Source: Anaerolineae bacterium
Lineage (GTDB): Bacteria; Chloroflexota; Anaerolineae; Aggregatilineales; Phototrophicaceae
NCBI GenBank assembly: GCA_020849765.1
Contig: JADLAY010000009.1
Coordinates: 1-64,000 of the forward strand
Direction of reading: 5' to 3'
Length of the DNA: 64,000 nucleotides
Shown one piece after another: positions 1 through 8,466 of this stretch (positions are counted from its first letter, which is position 1; each line of letters starts with the position of its first letter). A model generated the notes under the pieces. The model ran no database searches. It saw only the letters and a list, made by a program, of their open reading frames with translations, and was not told the DNA's origin. A program made the translations under genes and the position numbers.

Positions 1-48
1 GTCGTCGATCAACACATATAATTCTGTGAAGAAAGTATCCAAGTCCAT
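1..48 (-). CDS. N-terminal fragment of a probable transposase, cut by the window edge
   Basis: Only the first 16 codons lie in the window, reading MDLDTFFTELYVLIDD on the minus strand. An AGGAG ribosome-binding site (complement of positions 57-61) lies about 8 bases upstream of the ATG at 48, so the start looks genuine. The peptide resembles the N-terminus of DDE transposases of the IS4/IS982 type as I remember them, but 16 residues cannot prove this. If correct, an insertion sequence lies just left of the window and its right end should fall within about positions 60-130. It could be any other protein that begins this way. Confidence 0.4.
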   Translation of the reverse strand, partial: MDLDTFFTELYVLIDD

Positions 49-297
49 GAGTTTCACTCCTGTGTTTGACAACTTTGAGTGTACTCTGGCTGGGTACTTT
101 CTCCCTTTTCAATACCGGACAAGCCTTCCAAGCCACCGGCTGGCACTGCAAAGCCCGCTGGAAGCGGGCTGCCGGACAACAAGCGCTGCATGCCAGACCA
201 GACCGACATCCGAGTGTCTTTCCAGCGTCTACAACGCACAAGCAGAGTCGAGCAGTGCCCGAAGGCTATCTGACACCGTACCCGGCACCATGCCTCG

Positions 298-673
298 CAC
301 CCTGAACTGTGAACCGAGCACCGTGAACCCGACCTGAGCACCGAGCACTGAGAACACTCTTCTGAACCCAGAACTCAGAACCCGGAACCATTTCCCCGCA
401 CCGTGAACTGTGAACCGAGCACTGTGAACCCCACCTGAGCACCGAGCACTGAGCACTGAGAACACTCTTCTGAACTCAGAACCCGGAACCATTTCCCGCA
501 CCGTGAACTGTGAACCGAGCACTGTGAACCCGACCTGAGCACCGAGCACTGAGAACACTCTTCTGAACCCAGAACTCAGAACCCGGAACCATTTCCCCGC
601 ACCGTGAACTGTGAACCGAGCACCGAGCATCGTGAACCCGACCTGAGCACTGAGTACCTAGTACCGAGTACCC
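298..673. repeat. about 100-bp tandem array of word-like repeats
   Basis: A unit of about 100 bp recurs three to four times. The phrase ACCGTGAACTGTGAACCGAG begins at about 400, 500 and 601, and a partial copy starts near 302. Each unit contains GTGAAC words, then GAGCACTGAGAAC words, then TCTGAACCCAGAACTCAGAAC words. There are no unique spacers of constant length, so it is not a CRISPR array. Positions 49-297 upstream hold a short GCCACCGGCTGGC/GCCCGCTGG hairpin-rich stretch and no gene that I can support. Related words recur in most large gaps of the window. Confidence 0.85.
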
Positions 674-824
674 CCAAAACACCAATATCTACCCGATAGC
701 CGCGCGTTGCGTTCAATCTCGAACCGCGCTCAGAACCGATCACTATCTCTTTCAGGTGACGTGTGCTCACCGGCGCTCTGCATCGCAGTGGAGCGCACGT
801 ATCAACAGCTTCAGGAGAGGAAAG

Positions 825-2531
825 ATGAAGCAGTTCAATCGTTTGTGGGTTTTTGGGATTCTGGCATTGGTGTTCCTGCTCGGCATCCCTGCGTCCGCCC
901 AGGAAGGGAACATCATCACCCGTTCGACCTTCGGCAGCGGGCCGATCAACTTCAACCCGGTGACGAGCAGCTCGGCGACCGATCAGGAGGTCATGAACCG
1001 GCTCTATCCGAATCTGCTCGGCGTCGACCCGGTCACCGCGCTGATCACGCCCGGGGCGCCCGGCGGGATGGCGGAAAGCTGGGACATCAGCGACGACGGC
1101 ACGGTCTACACCTTCAAGCTGCGCGAAGGCTTCAGCTGGAGCGATGGCACCCCGGTGACCGCACACGACTTCGAGTACACCTGGAACGCGATCGCGAGCG
1201 GCGAGACCGAATCACCGCTGGCCTTCCTGCTCAACAACCCGGTGGTCAGCTTCGAAGCGCTGGACGATACCACGTTGAAGGTGACATTCACGTCGGCGGA
1301 CTGCGAAGCGCTCAACAGCGCGGCTTTGCAGCCGGTGCCCGCGCATATGTTCGAGAGCGGGCCGTTCTCGGCGCTCAACGATTACAACGCTGACACGCCG
1401 GAGGCGCTCGCAATCGGGCCTTACCGGCTGGCCTCGCAGATCACTGACCAGCAGACGGGTCTGATCCCGACCGACTGGGATGACCCCGATGGCAATGCCG
1501 AGAATGACGGCTGGATCATGCGCGTGTACGGCGACCAGACGGTTGAGTTCGAGGCGTTCCTGGCCGGTGAGACGACCGCGCTCGATTTCATCGCTCCCAA
1601 TCGCCGCTCGGACGTGGTCGCCGCGCAGGAAGCGGGCGATCTGAATGTATTCACCTACTCGCCCGGCGACCGCTACGATTACCTGGCCTTCAACCTGGCC
1701 GACCCGGACAATCCGCAGGCGGCCTACGATGAAGATGGCAACCTGATCGAGCAGACGCCGAACATCTTCTTTGGTGATGTCCGCGTGCGCCAGGCGCTGA
1801 ACATGGCCGTCGATGTCGACTCGATCATCGAAGGCGCGGTCTTCGGCTATGGCTCGCGTATGTCCTCGTCCTACGCGCCGGGCAGCTGGCCGTATGATCC
1901 CAGTATCCCGGTCTACGAGTACAACCAGCAACGCGCGCTCGAACTGCTGGCGGAAGCCGGTTGGGTCGATGACGACAACGATCCGTCGACGCCGCTGGTT
2001 GCTCAGGGCGCCATGTATGCGCCGGATGGCACCGAGTTCGCTTTCACGCTGCTGACGAACGAGGGCAACACGCGCCGCAATGCCATCGGCACCATCACCC
2101 AGGATGAACTGGGACGCATCGGCATCAAGGTCGACTTCCAGAGCATCGACTTCAACGTGCTGCTCGACATCCTCGATCAGCAGACGTTCGACGCCGTCAT
2201 CCTCGGTTGGCAGAACAGCTATCCGTTCCGCGCCGACCAGCGCCAGATCTTCGGCTCGCAGGGCGACGTGATCGGTGGCAGCAACTCCGGCTCGTACATC
2301 AACCCGGAAGTGGACGCGCTGCTGACGCAGGCATCGGAAGTGCCGGGCTGCGATGCTGAGGCGCGTAAGGCGATCTACTCGCAGGTCCAGCAGATCTTGC
2401 ACGACGACGTGCCGTATCTGTGGCTGTATTCGCTTGACGGTATGTACGCGTGGGATAACTCGGTGACCGGCGTCGAGCCGTACCCGGGCACGCTCTATTG
2501 GAACGTGCAGAACTGGACTCGTTCCAGCTAG
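825..2531 (+). CDS. ABC transporter substrate-binding protein, family 5 (peptide type), paralog 1
   Basis: This is a 568-residue extracytoplasmic solute-binding protein of the DppA/OppA/NikA family (SBP_bac_5). It should capture peptides or a similar solute and deliver it to a DppBC-type permease. The start is the ATG at 825, preceded by AGGAGAGG (813-820); an in-frame upstream extension to 756 has no such site. Residues 1-25 form a Sec signal peptide (KQFNRLW, hydrophobic core, cleavage after ASA). There is no lipobox cysteine, so the protein may be secreted or wall-associated. Family landmarks are the NPVTSSSATDQEVMNRLYPN segment, GMAESWDISDDGTVYTFKLR and a DVRVRQALNMAVD segment. An acidic loop DDDNDPSTP lies in the C-terminal half. 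It closely resembles the protein encoded at 8467-10179. No permease gene adjoins it, so it may be an orphan that shares the downstream permeases. Confidence 0.93.
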   Translation: MKQFNRLWVFGILALVFLLGIPASAQEGNIITRSTFGSGPINFNPVTSSSATDQEVMNRLYPNLLGVDPVTALITPGAPGGMAESWDISDDGTVYTFKLREGFSWSDGTPVTAHDFEYTWNAIASGETESPLAFLLNNPVVSFEALDDTTLKVTFTSADCEALNSAALQPVPAHMFESGPFSALNDYNADTPEALAIGPYRLASQITDQQTGLIPTDWDDPDGNAENDGWIMRVYGDQTVEFEAFLAGETTALDFIAPNRRSDVVAAQEAGDLNVFTYSPGDRYDYLAFNLADPDNPQAAYDEDGNLIEQTPNIFFGDVRVRQALNMAVDVDSIIEGAVFGYGSRMSSSYAPGSWPYDPSIPVYEYNQQRALELLAEAGWVDDDNDPSTPLVAQGAMYAPDGTEFAFTLLTNEGNTRRNAIGTITQDELGRIGIKVDFQSIDFNVLLDILDQQTFDAVILGWQNSYPFRADQRQIFGSQGDVIGGSNSGSYINPEVDALLTQASEVPGCDAEARKAIYSQVQQILHDDVPYLWLYSLDGMYAWDNSVTGVEPYPGTLYWNVQNWTRSS

Positions 2532-2540
2532 CTGCGGGAT

Positions 2541-2615
2541 GGCATCACCCGGCAGCCCTCTCTCCACTGGTGGGTAGAGAGAGGGCGTCACCCACCTTGC
2601 CAGTCGGGTGATGCC
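2541..2615. terminator. long interrupted hairpin downstream of the first SBP gene
   Basis: GGCATCACCCG (2541-2551) pairs with CGGGTGATGCC (2605-2615), and inside it CCCTCTCTC (2556-2564) pairs with GAGAGAGGG (2577-2585). The structure begins 9 bases after the stop codon. It lacks a strong T-tract, so it could stabilise the 3' end or be an inserted palindrome instead of a classical terminator. Confidence 0.5.
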
Positions 2616-2651
2616 AGCATTATACCTGTTCGATGTGACGTGACGGATTTT

Positions 2652-2718
2652 CACCTCACCCCGTCTCGCTGCGCTTCGACTCCCCTCTCCGCGCGCGGAG
2701 AGGGGCCGGGGGTGAGGT
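2652..2718. repeat. CCTCACCCC/GGGGTGAGG palindromic repeat
   Basis: CCTCACCCC at the left and GGGGGTGAGG at the right enclose a perfect core CCCCTCTCCGCGCGCGGAGA followed by GGGG. Related copies, with different cores, occur at about 37219-37325 and 54620-54745. All three are intergenic. This looks like a dispersed palindromic element. Confidence 0.75.
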
Positions 2719-2753
2719 TATTGGTCCGTTATTGCCAACGCGTTGGCGCCCGT

Positions 2754-3680
2754 TTACGCCGGATTCTTCTTGCGGATTGATCTCCCTCGACGCCCGACCG
2801 ACAACAACCCGATGCTCAGGATCAACAACAGCGCCCCGGCGATGCCCGCGGCGGCCAGCGTCTCGCCGAACAAGGCCCAGGCGAGCAGCGCGGCCACCAG
2901 CGGATCGAGCATGCCGATGATGCTGGCGGCCGTCGCCGAGACCGTGCGCAGCCCCATCTGCAGCAGCCAGTAGGCGAGCGCCGTTGGCACCAGGCCGAGG
3001 TAGAGCACGAGCAGCCAGCCTTCGCCACTGTGGACGGGCACGAGGCCTGCGAGCAGGTTGATCGGGATGAGGACGAGCGTCCCGGCGGCGAACGAGATCG
3101 CCGTCACCTGCAGCGGGTGATAGTCCGCGGCCAGGAAGCGCCCGCCGACGATCATGCCGGCATAGAAGACGGCGGCGATCAGCGAGAAGACCGTGCCGAG
3201 CAGCAGATCGCCCTGGATGCCCGCGGGCGACTGCGCGCCGACCAGCAGCGCACTGCCGATCAGCGCGCAGACCATCGCGACGAGGATGCGCCCGGTCAGC
3301 CGTTCGAACTTGAGCAGCACCGAGACCCCGGCGACGACCACCGGCGCGACGCAGATCGTGAGCAGCGTCGGGATGGTGACACCGGTCACGCGGATGGCGG
3401 CGAAGTAGGCGGCATGCGAGAGCGCCAGCAGCGCCCCGGTCAGCATCATGATGCCGAGGTCGCGGCGGCGAATGGCGAACATGCCGCGCCCGACGACGCG
3501 CCAGCAGGCGAGCATCAGCACCGGCGTCGCGACCAGCATGCGCGTCAGATTGATGAAGAGCGAACTGGTGTCGTCGACGTTGTAGATGCCCTGGGTCGCG
3601 ACGCCGATCGTGCCCCAGAGGATGGCCGCGCCCGTCACCATCCACAGACCATCGGGCCTGAACGTGTGAACTTTGTGCAT
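2754..3680 (-). CDS. EamA/DMT-family transporter
   Basis: This is a 308-residue polytopic membrane protein of the drug/metabolite transporter superfamily, likely exporting a small metabolite or amino acid across the inner membrane. About ten hydrophobic segments can be read as two EamA repeats, roughly residues 13-145 and 165-300. The first repeat begins WMVTGAAILWGTIGVATQ, which is typical for the family, and the second contains PTALAYWLLQMGLRTVSA and a proline-bearing GMLDPLVAALLAWALFGE segment. The C-terminus is basic (GRRGRSIRKKN), as expected for a cytoplasmic tail. It is a single-gene unit, convergent with the SBP gene. The substrate cannot be inferred. Confidence 0.9.
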   Translation of the reverse strand: MHKVHTFRPDGLWMVTGAAILWGTIGVATQGIYNVDDTSSLFINLTRMLVATPVLMLACWRVVGRGMFAIRRRDLGIMMLTGALLALSHAAYFAAIRVTGVTIPTLLTICVAPVVVAGVSVLLKFERLTGRILVAMVCALIGSALLVGAQSPAGIQGDLLLGTVFSLIAAVFYAGMIVGGRFLAADYHPLQVTAISFAAGTLVLIPINLLAGLVPVHSGEGWLLVLYLGLVPTALAYWLLQMGLRTVSATAASIIGMLDPLVAALLAWALFGETLAAAGIAGALLLILSIGLLSVGRRGRSIRKKNPA

Positions 3681-4292
3681 GGAAATGACTGCCTTGATCA
3701 GGTTATGACGAATTCAACGATTGGGAAGCGCGCGGCTCCCGCTGCGAAACCGATCAGCGGGCAGGGTGGATCAGAAGCGCACACCGCAGCACAACGCTGC
3801 CGTGACTTCGACGCGGAACGTCGCCTGCCCGGAGCTAGACAGCGGGGGGCGGTGGGGCGGTGCGGAAGATTGTATGGATGCGCGGGATGTCCATCAGGGT
3901 GTGTCTCTCTTGAGATGGATGCGACGCGGGGATTGTAGGGGGAAGTCGGCGGGCTGTCAAAAACCGGTTTTGTCGAGAGCATCTTACGTAAGTGTAGAAC
4001 TATTGTGTCCCCGCATAAATTGATATTGAGTTTGTGTCATTTCGGAATCCGATAACAAAAACGATATCAGCGAGTCAATGTTTTAGGCTTGTATGATTGA
4101 TGTTTTAAGAATAGTAATTGTTCTTTTTGTGATAAGTACTCGGATTGATATACTATTGGTAGTTATGCAAGCGCTTAAGGTCATGACAAGTATTTGAGTG
4201 ATAAAGTGTGCCTTCCATGAGGCCATGGGGCCTTACCTAAATAGTCCCAAAAGACGTACCACTAGTACAAATCTTGCTTTGGATCAAATCTC
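3681..4292. other. AT-rich gap with no supported gene
   Basis: From about 3960 the composition becomes clearly AT-rich compared with the flanks. Short open frames at 3698-4023 overlap one another on both strands and have no ribosome-binding site or recognisable motif. The gap may hold the promoter of the gene at 4293; no clear sigma-70 pair was picked out. Confidence 0.5.
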
Positions 4293-5243
4293 ATGCCAGA
4301 TACAGAAACACAATTAGGGGCTGCCGCCGAATTGATACGATCACGCGAGTACGACAAGGCTCGCGCACTGCTTAAGACCATCGATCATCCAAAAGCTCGA
4401 GAGTGGCTACAACGGTTAGGTGAGAACGCACCGGAATCGCCGGCGAAAAAGAAGTTGTCCGCGGCTGGATCGACTTATACGCCTGACACAAAAACGCAGT
4501 TGGAGATTGCCGCCAACTTGATACGCTCACGTGAGTTTGACGAAGCTCGCACATTGCTTAAGGCCATCGATCATTCAAAAGCGAGAGAATGGCTACAGCG
4601 GCTAGATGAGATCGCTCCAGAACCACCGAAAAAAGAGCCGTCCACTACTCAAACCTTGAGGGGATGTTTCTTGTTTTTTCTCCTTGTCCTGGGATTATGC
4701 TGTGCTCTTCCGAACTTCTCAGGTCTTGGCGGGTCAACATCTAGACCTCAGTCTGGTAATCGGGCTATTCAGCCATCCAGCGTCGAAATCACGGATCCCC
4801 GTGACACAGGTATCCCAGAAAGGTTTCTTGAGAGACTTAGGCAAACCGTTTCGTCTGATGGCTATGTAGATTTCTACGAAGGTCAGATGTCGTCCGAAGG
4901 GCGTCTACTAGTTGATACCGAAATATGGCTTACCTCAAGAAACCCAACCAGCGGCACGGCCTACCGCGTCATTGAGGAAATACTTCGGGCCTACGCAACG
5001 GGTAATTCATCCGGTGCGGCGGGACGAATTAGTGCAAGGGTGTACTGGGAGTTGAATGGATTGATGTGTGCTGCGGGAGTCGGCATGGGATATAGAACAC
5101 AGCAGCGTATCGACTGGCAATCTGCGTCGCGGGTCGCCATTTTCTCGGCACTCGATCAAGAACGGTATTCCGACAACACCTCAAGTTACGCCGACGTAGC
5201 TTGGCGACCTTTCATTTCGGGAATGCCGGATTGTCGAGATTGA
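4293..5243 (+). CDS. orphan protein: two TPR-like repeats, one membrane helix, extracytoplasmic domain
   Basis: I do not recognise this 316-residue protein as a named family. Residues 2-50 and 64-112 are near-identical copies spaced 62 residues apart: PDTETQLGAAAELIRSREYD versus PDTKTQLEIAANLIRSREFD. Each predicts an alpha-helical hairpin ending in KAREWLQRL, like a degenerate TPR unit. A proline/lysine linker precedes a single membrane helix at about 123-139 (FLFFLLVLGLCCALP). Residues 140-316 would lie outside and include three or four cysteines. The codon use and base composition are AT-richer than in neighbouring genes. That, and the AT-rich flanks from 3960 to 5590, suggest acquisition from elsewhere. 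The helical repeats may bind a cytoplasmic partner; this is inference. Confidence 0.8.
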   Translation: MPDTETQLGAAAELIRSREYDKARALLKTIDHPKAREWLQRLGENAPESPAKKKLSAAGSTYTPDTKTQLEIAANLIRSREFDEARTLLKAIDHSKAREWLQRLDEIAPEPPKKEPSTTQTLRGCFLFFLLVLGLCCALPNFSGLGGSTSRPQSGNRAIQPSSVEITDPRDTGIPERFLERLRQTVSSDGYVDFYEGQMSSEGRLLVDTEIWLTSRNPTSGTAYRVIEEILRAYATGNSSGAAGRISARVYWELNGLMCAAGVGMGYRTQQRIDWQSASRVAIFSALDQERYSDNTSSYADVAWRPFISGMPDCRD

Positions 5244-5592
5244 ATGCCATGTAGCACTTACTCAAGGTCTCGTTTCGCACAGTCGACCTTAAGCCGTATT
5301 TAAATCCTGGGGGTAAGGTTGTGAAATCAAGGGGCGTCTTAAATTAATGGAGTTCTGAAGTGCGTCTCAAGCGCCATTCATGACGCCATAGGAGTATTAG
5401 CATCGGCACACCGAGCCTCCCCCGCCGACGGTTCGCGGTCGCCGAAGAATAGAGGCTGGTTACAGCCCCGGATCAAAAACCCACTGTGACACTGATGCAC
5501 AAAAAGGGTTTGTCCCCTGTGACCACTGATGTTCAACCGAAAGGTATCGCATAGATACCCTGACATACACAACATTGGTGAAGGTTTAGAGC
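5244..5592. other. gap upstream of folE, no gene seen
   Basis: No open frame here has a credible start. The segment 5485-5530 contains ACACTGATGCACAAAAAGGG and a partly inverted CCCCTGTGACCACTGATG, which could be a decayed mobile-element end, but no target duplication could be identified. The folE start at 5593 has only a weak upstream purine run. Confidence 0.4.
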
Positions 5593-6342
5593 ATGATCAA
5601 CAAACCAAATAGACGCGCGCGCAAGCGGCCAGGCACGCTCAAGGTTGGGACGCTGCCGGAGTTCAGCCTGACGCCCCACGAGGGCAATCTGGCGCTCGAA
5701 CTGGTCGAAAACGTCGACGAATACGGCCCCAGTTTCAGCGCGCCTTACGAATCGACCGAGGTGCTGACCGGCGACCCGGAGCAGTATCGCAAGGTCGAGC
5801 AGGCCGTGCGCGATTTGCTCGACGCATTCAACGTCAACTGGGCAGATCCGAATTACACCGATACGCCCAGACGTGTCGCCAAGGCCTACCTCGATTTCTG
5901 GGCCAATGGTTATGGGCGCGATGCCGAATCCGAGGCGACCGTCTTCCCGAACACCAGCGGCAGCGGTGACCTGGTGCTCGTCAAGGACATGAAGTTCTAC
6001 AGCCTGTGCAGCCATCATCTGGCGCCGTTCACGGGCTATGGCGCGATCGCCTACCTGCCGGATCAGCAGCTGCTCGGCCTGAGCAAGCTCGGTCGCATCC
6101 TTGATCTGTACGCGCGGCGCTTCCAATTGCAGGAGCGCATCGGCGCGCAGACGGCGGACAAGCTGATGGAGCTGGTGCGGCCCAAGGGCGTCATGGTCGT
6201 GCTCTACGACGTCGAGCACATGTGCATGTCCTCGCGCGGCGTTCGTCTGCACGAGGCCAATACGACGACCGTCGCCACGCGCGGCGTCTTCAAGGACGAT
6301 GCGCAGCTGCGCGCCGAGGTGATGACGCTGCTCAAAAAGTAG
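5593..6342 (+). CDS. folE: GTP cyclohydrolase I (FolE1)
   Basis: The enzyme converts GTP to 7,8-dihydroneopterin triphosphate and formate, the first step of folate (and pterin) synthesis in the cytoplasm. The 249-residue protein carries the zinc site as C139, H142 and C211: SLCSHHLAPF at about 137-146 and HMCMSSRGV at 209-217. The N-terminal extension of about 60 residues (basic RRARKRPGT, then an acidic stretch) is longer than in compact bacterial FolE and not conserved in what I know of the family. TPRRVAKAYLDFW at about 91-103 is the classic N-terminal helix motif. The gene converges with folK and overlaps its end by 11 bases. Clustering with another folate gene supports the assignment. 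Confidence 0.96.
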   Translation: MINKPNRRARKRPGTLKVGTLPEFSLTPHEGNLALELVENVDEYGPSFSAPYESTEVLTGDPEQYRKVEQAVRDLLDAFNVNWADPNYTDTPRRVAKAYLDFWANGYGRDAESEATVFPNTSGSGDLVLVKDMKFYSLCSHHLAPFTGYGAIAYLPDQQLLGLSKLGRILDLYARRFQLQERIGAQTADKLMELVRPKGVMVVLYDVEHMCMSSRGVRLHEANTTTVATRGVFKDDAQLRAEVMTLLKK

Positions 6343-6829
6343 GCGGGGCTGGCGGCATCAATTCGATGTCGTTGCGCGCAATCAAAGACGACTCTGCGAA
6401 CCGCTGTGCCAATGTACGCAGCGGTTTTGATTCGCCTGGGGGAATCAGATCCGGCGCGATCTCGGCCAGCGGCACGGCGACGTGCGCATAGCGCGCCAGA
6501 TCGGTGTGCGGCGGTTGGTCGCCGTAGAGGGTGATGTCGAGGTCGAGGCTGACGACGCTCGATTTGCGGCCCTCTGCATCCCGACGGACGCGGCCACAGG
6601 CAGCTTCAATCTGCTTGAGCTGCGCTTTGAGTTCCTCACGCGGGAGATCGGTGTCGATCAGAATCGCGGCGTTGAGATAGGGCGCGCCGCCCGCCTCGCC
6701 GACGGCAGGGGACTCGTAGACCGTCGAGACTGCGCGCACCTCAGCGACGGCAGCGATCAGGCGCAGGCCCTCGCGCAGGTTGTCGGCGGCGTTGTGGTTC
6801 GATCCAAGGCTGAGGTAGACGTGGGGCAT
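6332..6829 (-). CDS. folK: 6-hydroxymethyl-7,8-dihydropterin pyrophosphokinase (FolK)
   Basis: HPPK transfers pyrophosphate from ATP to 6-hydroxymethyl-dihydropterin, upstream of dihydropteroate synthase. The 165-residue length fits the family. YLSLGSNHNAADNLREGL at about 5-22 is the N-terminal signature and VYESPAVGEAGGAPYLNAAI follows it. The magnesium-binding aspartates appear as D96 and D98 in SLDLDITLYG. The usual GPRTIDLD context is changed to KSSVVSLDLD, so the conserved arginine just before the motif is not in its standard place. The stop lies inside the 3' end of folE on the other strand, so the two messages overlap tail to tail by 11 bases, which could allow antisense interference. 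No folP or folB lies nearby. Confidence 0.93.
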   Translation of the reverse strand: MPHVYLSLGSNHNAADNLREGLRLIAAVAEVRAVSTVYESPAVGEAGGAPYLNAAILIDTDLPREELKAQLKQIEAACGRVRRDAEGRKSSVVSLDLDITLYGDQPPHTDLARYAHVAVPLAEIAPDLIPPGESKPLRTLAQRFAESSLIARNDIELMPPAPPTF

Positions 6830-6951
6830 TTGGCTTTTGGTGGTTGACTATTGGCTGTTGGCAAGAACACCATTCATCAATGGTATTGAACCGCAAAGAC
6901 GCGAAGGGCGCAAAGGGATTTGTTGCGACGCGCGACCGCGGGTTCGAAATG

Positions 6952-6976
6952 GCGGACGGCATTTTTGCCGTCCCTA
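6952..6976. repeat. palindrome of the GTAGGG family (reverse form)
   Basis: GCGGACGGCA-TTTT-TGCCGTCCCTAC forms a hairpin whose frame (GCGGAC ... GTCCCTAC) is the reverse complement of GTAGGGAC ... GTCCGC seen in other gaps. Nearby at 6880-6922 lies AACCGCAAAGACGCGAAGGG, another short repeat-like word. No gene is seen between 6830 and 7012. Confidence 0.7.
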
Positions 6977-7012
6977 CAAATCGTCTGGATCGCAGAGGCA
7001 CGAATCGCGTCC

Positions 7013-7819
7013 CTACGTACGGTTCATGAATCGCCGCGCCAGGAACAGCGCGATCCAATATAGATTGAATGGGATGACGAACACGTAGAGCGCCCAGAAC
7101 GGCCTGCCGATCAAGCTGAATAGGCACAGAATCAGCAGCGCCGTGCCCAGGCCGAGGACGCTCGTCAGCGTCATGAACGTCTTGCTCGCCAGCGCTGGCT
7201 GATCCGAGCCGAGCACGCGGCGGTCAATCGCCAGCGCCAGTTTGTCCTGCCAGGCGTACAAGAAAGTGTAGATCGCGAGCAGACGGCGGACAGTGGCCGG
7301 GTCATCCCACGGGTAATTGTCGGCGGCGGCCTCGTCGATCTGGCTGGTCGTGTCGCCTTTGGTCGCCAGCCGGTAGGAGACGTAGAAGTAGTTGAAGACG
7401 CTGACCTGCCAGGTGACCGACGCCAGCGCGAGCACGGCAATCCAGAAGGCGGAGGCATCGCCGCTGGCGCGCATCTCCGCGACGCCAATCGCCAGGATGA
7501 CGACCCCATCGACGACGAAATCGCCGATCGCGTCCAGGAAGCGGCCGATGCGCGAGGGGCGCTGGCGCAGCCTCGCCAGCGAGCCGTCGGCGGCGTCGAT
7601 GGCGCTCTTGACCAGCAGCAGCAGCCCGGCGGCGATCTGCGCCGGATACGTGCCGACGAGGTAGAGCCCGCCCGCCGCGCATCCGGCGATGATAAAGGCG
7701 ATTGAGACGTGGATCGGCGTCGCGGGTGTGGCGACCAGTGCGCGGGCGAGCCAATCGCCAATCGGGCGCGCGTAGTCGCTGAAATCGGTGAACTTGTGCT
7801 CGGAGGTGACTTTGCCCAT
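7013..7819 (-). CDS. CDP-alcohol phosphatidyltransferase family membrane protein
   Basis: The protein belongs to the family that transfers a phospho-substituted group from a CDP-alcohol to a second alcohol in the membrane, as in phosphatidylglycerol-phosphate or phosphatidylinositol-type lipid synthesis. The full catalytic motif D(x2)DG(x2)AR(x8)G(x3)D(x3)D is present as DAADGSLAR at 75-83, G92, D96 and D100. The protein has 268 residues and about six membrane segments, which fits the family. The acceptor and donor alcohols cannot be read from sequence. It stands alone on the minus strand, and its start at 7819 is the first ATG of the frame. An internal hydrophilic stretch at about 150-170 (TKGDTTSQIDEAAADNYPWD) is longer than usual. 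Confidence 0.92.
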   Translation of the reverse strand: MGKVTSEHKFTDFSDYARPIGDWLARALVATPATPIHVSIAFIIAGCAAGGLYLVGTYPAQIAAGLLLLVKSAIDAADGSLARLRQRPSRIGRFLDAIGDFVVDGVVILAIGVAEMRASGDASAFWIAVLALASVTWQVSVFNYFYVSYRLATKGDTTSQIDEAAADNYPWDDPATVRRLLAIYTFLYAWQDKLALAIDRRVLGSDQPALASKTFMTLTSVLGLGTALLILCLFSLIGRPFWALYVFVIPFNLYWIALFLARRFMNRT

Positions 7820-7964
7820 CGCCGTCGCTTACCGCTGCCGCATGATCAGGCGCAAGAGGGTAGCCGGGAATCGCCGCCGTGCCAAGGTGTGCGCGGTGGG
7901 ATTGGGCGCAATGGGCACAAGAAAAGGGGCTGTCTTTGCGGAGGTCGTCAGGAATAGGTGTCGG

Positions 7965-8020
7965 GTAGGGGCGACCCGCCGGGTCGCCCTCTGAGGGCAA
8001 GCCACCGGCTTGCCCCTACA
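7965..8020. repeat. composite GTAGGGG palindrome with two hairpins
   Basis: GTAGGGGCGACCC-GCC-GGGTCGCCC is followed by GAGGGCAAGCC-ACC-GGCTTGCCCCTAC. The outer GTAGGGG and CCCCTAC also pair with each other. An organisationally similar composite lies at 51295-51345, with partly different stems. No gene is visible in the gap 7820-8173. Confidence 0.8.
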
Positions 8021-8134
8021 ACGATGGAGGCATTCTGTTCTCGCCTGCCAGGGCCAGCAACTGTGAGAATGCAATACCTCTGTGCCCTCCGCGCATACGA
8101 GGTTCAATGTGCTTCATGCCACGCGCTTTCACCT

Positions 8135-8162
8135 TGCATGACGGCGTGCAGGGGAGTATACT
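8135..8162 (+). promoter_or_regulatory. sigma-70-like promoter of tRNA-Pro
   Basis: TTGCAT at 8135-8140 and TATACT at 8157-8162 are separated by 16 bases. Transcription would start about five bases before the mature tRNA 5' end at 8174. Confidence 0.65.
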
Positions 8163-8173
8163 GCGAGCATGTT

Positions 8174-8247
8174 CGGGGTGTGGCGCAGCCTGGTAGCGCG
8201 CTTGCATGGGGTGCAAGAGGTCATGGGTTCGAACCCCGTCACCCCGA
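8174..8247 (+). tRNA. tRNA-Pro, anticodon GGG
   Basis: A 74-base cloverleaf can be folded by eye. The acceptor stem CGGGGTG pairs with CACCCCG, followed by discriminator A. The D arm is GCGC-AGCCTGGTA-GCGC. The anticodon stem CTTGC/GCAAG encloses the loop ATGGGGT, with T33 and anticodon GGG at 34-36. The T loop is TTCGAAC. The 3' CCA is not encoded; CTT follows. It reads proline CCC codons (and CCU by wobble). A promoter lies just upstream and a terminator just downstream. Confidence 0.95.
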
Positions 8248-8258
8248 CTTTTTCTAAG

Positions 8259-8288
8259 CCGCCGATGTGAATCACTCGGCGGTTTTTT
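8259..8288 (+). terminator. rho-independent terminator of tRNA-Pro
   Basis: CCGCCGA (8259-8265) pairs with TCGGCGG (8276-8282), followed by six T residues (8283-8288). It lies 11 bases after the tRNA. Confidence 0.9.
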
Positions 8289-8289
8289 G

Positions 8290-8317
8290 TTGCAATTATG
8301 TAAATGATGATTACAAT
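8290..8317 (+). promoter_or_regulatory. candidate promoter of the second SBP gene
   Basis: TTGCAA (8290-8295) and TACAAT (8312-8317) are spaced by 16 bases, directly after the tRNA terminator. The predicted leader before the ATG at 8467 is about 140 bases. No riboswitch fold was recognised in it. Confidence 0.5.
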
Positions 8318-8466
8318 AAGCGACGCGATACGTTCTTCCGAGCAAATTTGAACCATGCGGAATCGAACCGAGTAACAGGGTATAGAGGGCTTAGGCACTC
8401 TACCTGGTTCGTTTGCTCGGAACAGCGAATCTTACATTGTACGCCTTTCAGTAGGAGAGAGGTCAG

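Noticed and set aside
298..673. Possible CRISPR array
   Set aside because: The repeated unit is a composite of degenerate words with no constant repeat/unique spacer structure and no cas genes nearby.
5378..5575. 65-residue minus-strand frame upstream of folE
   Set aside because: No start signal and no family features; the segment looks like remnants of repeats.
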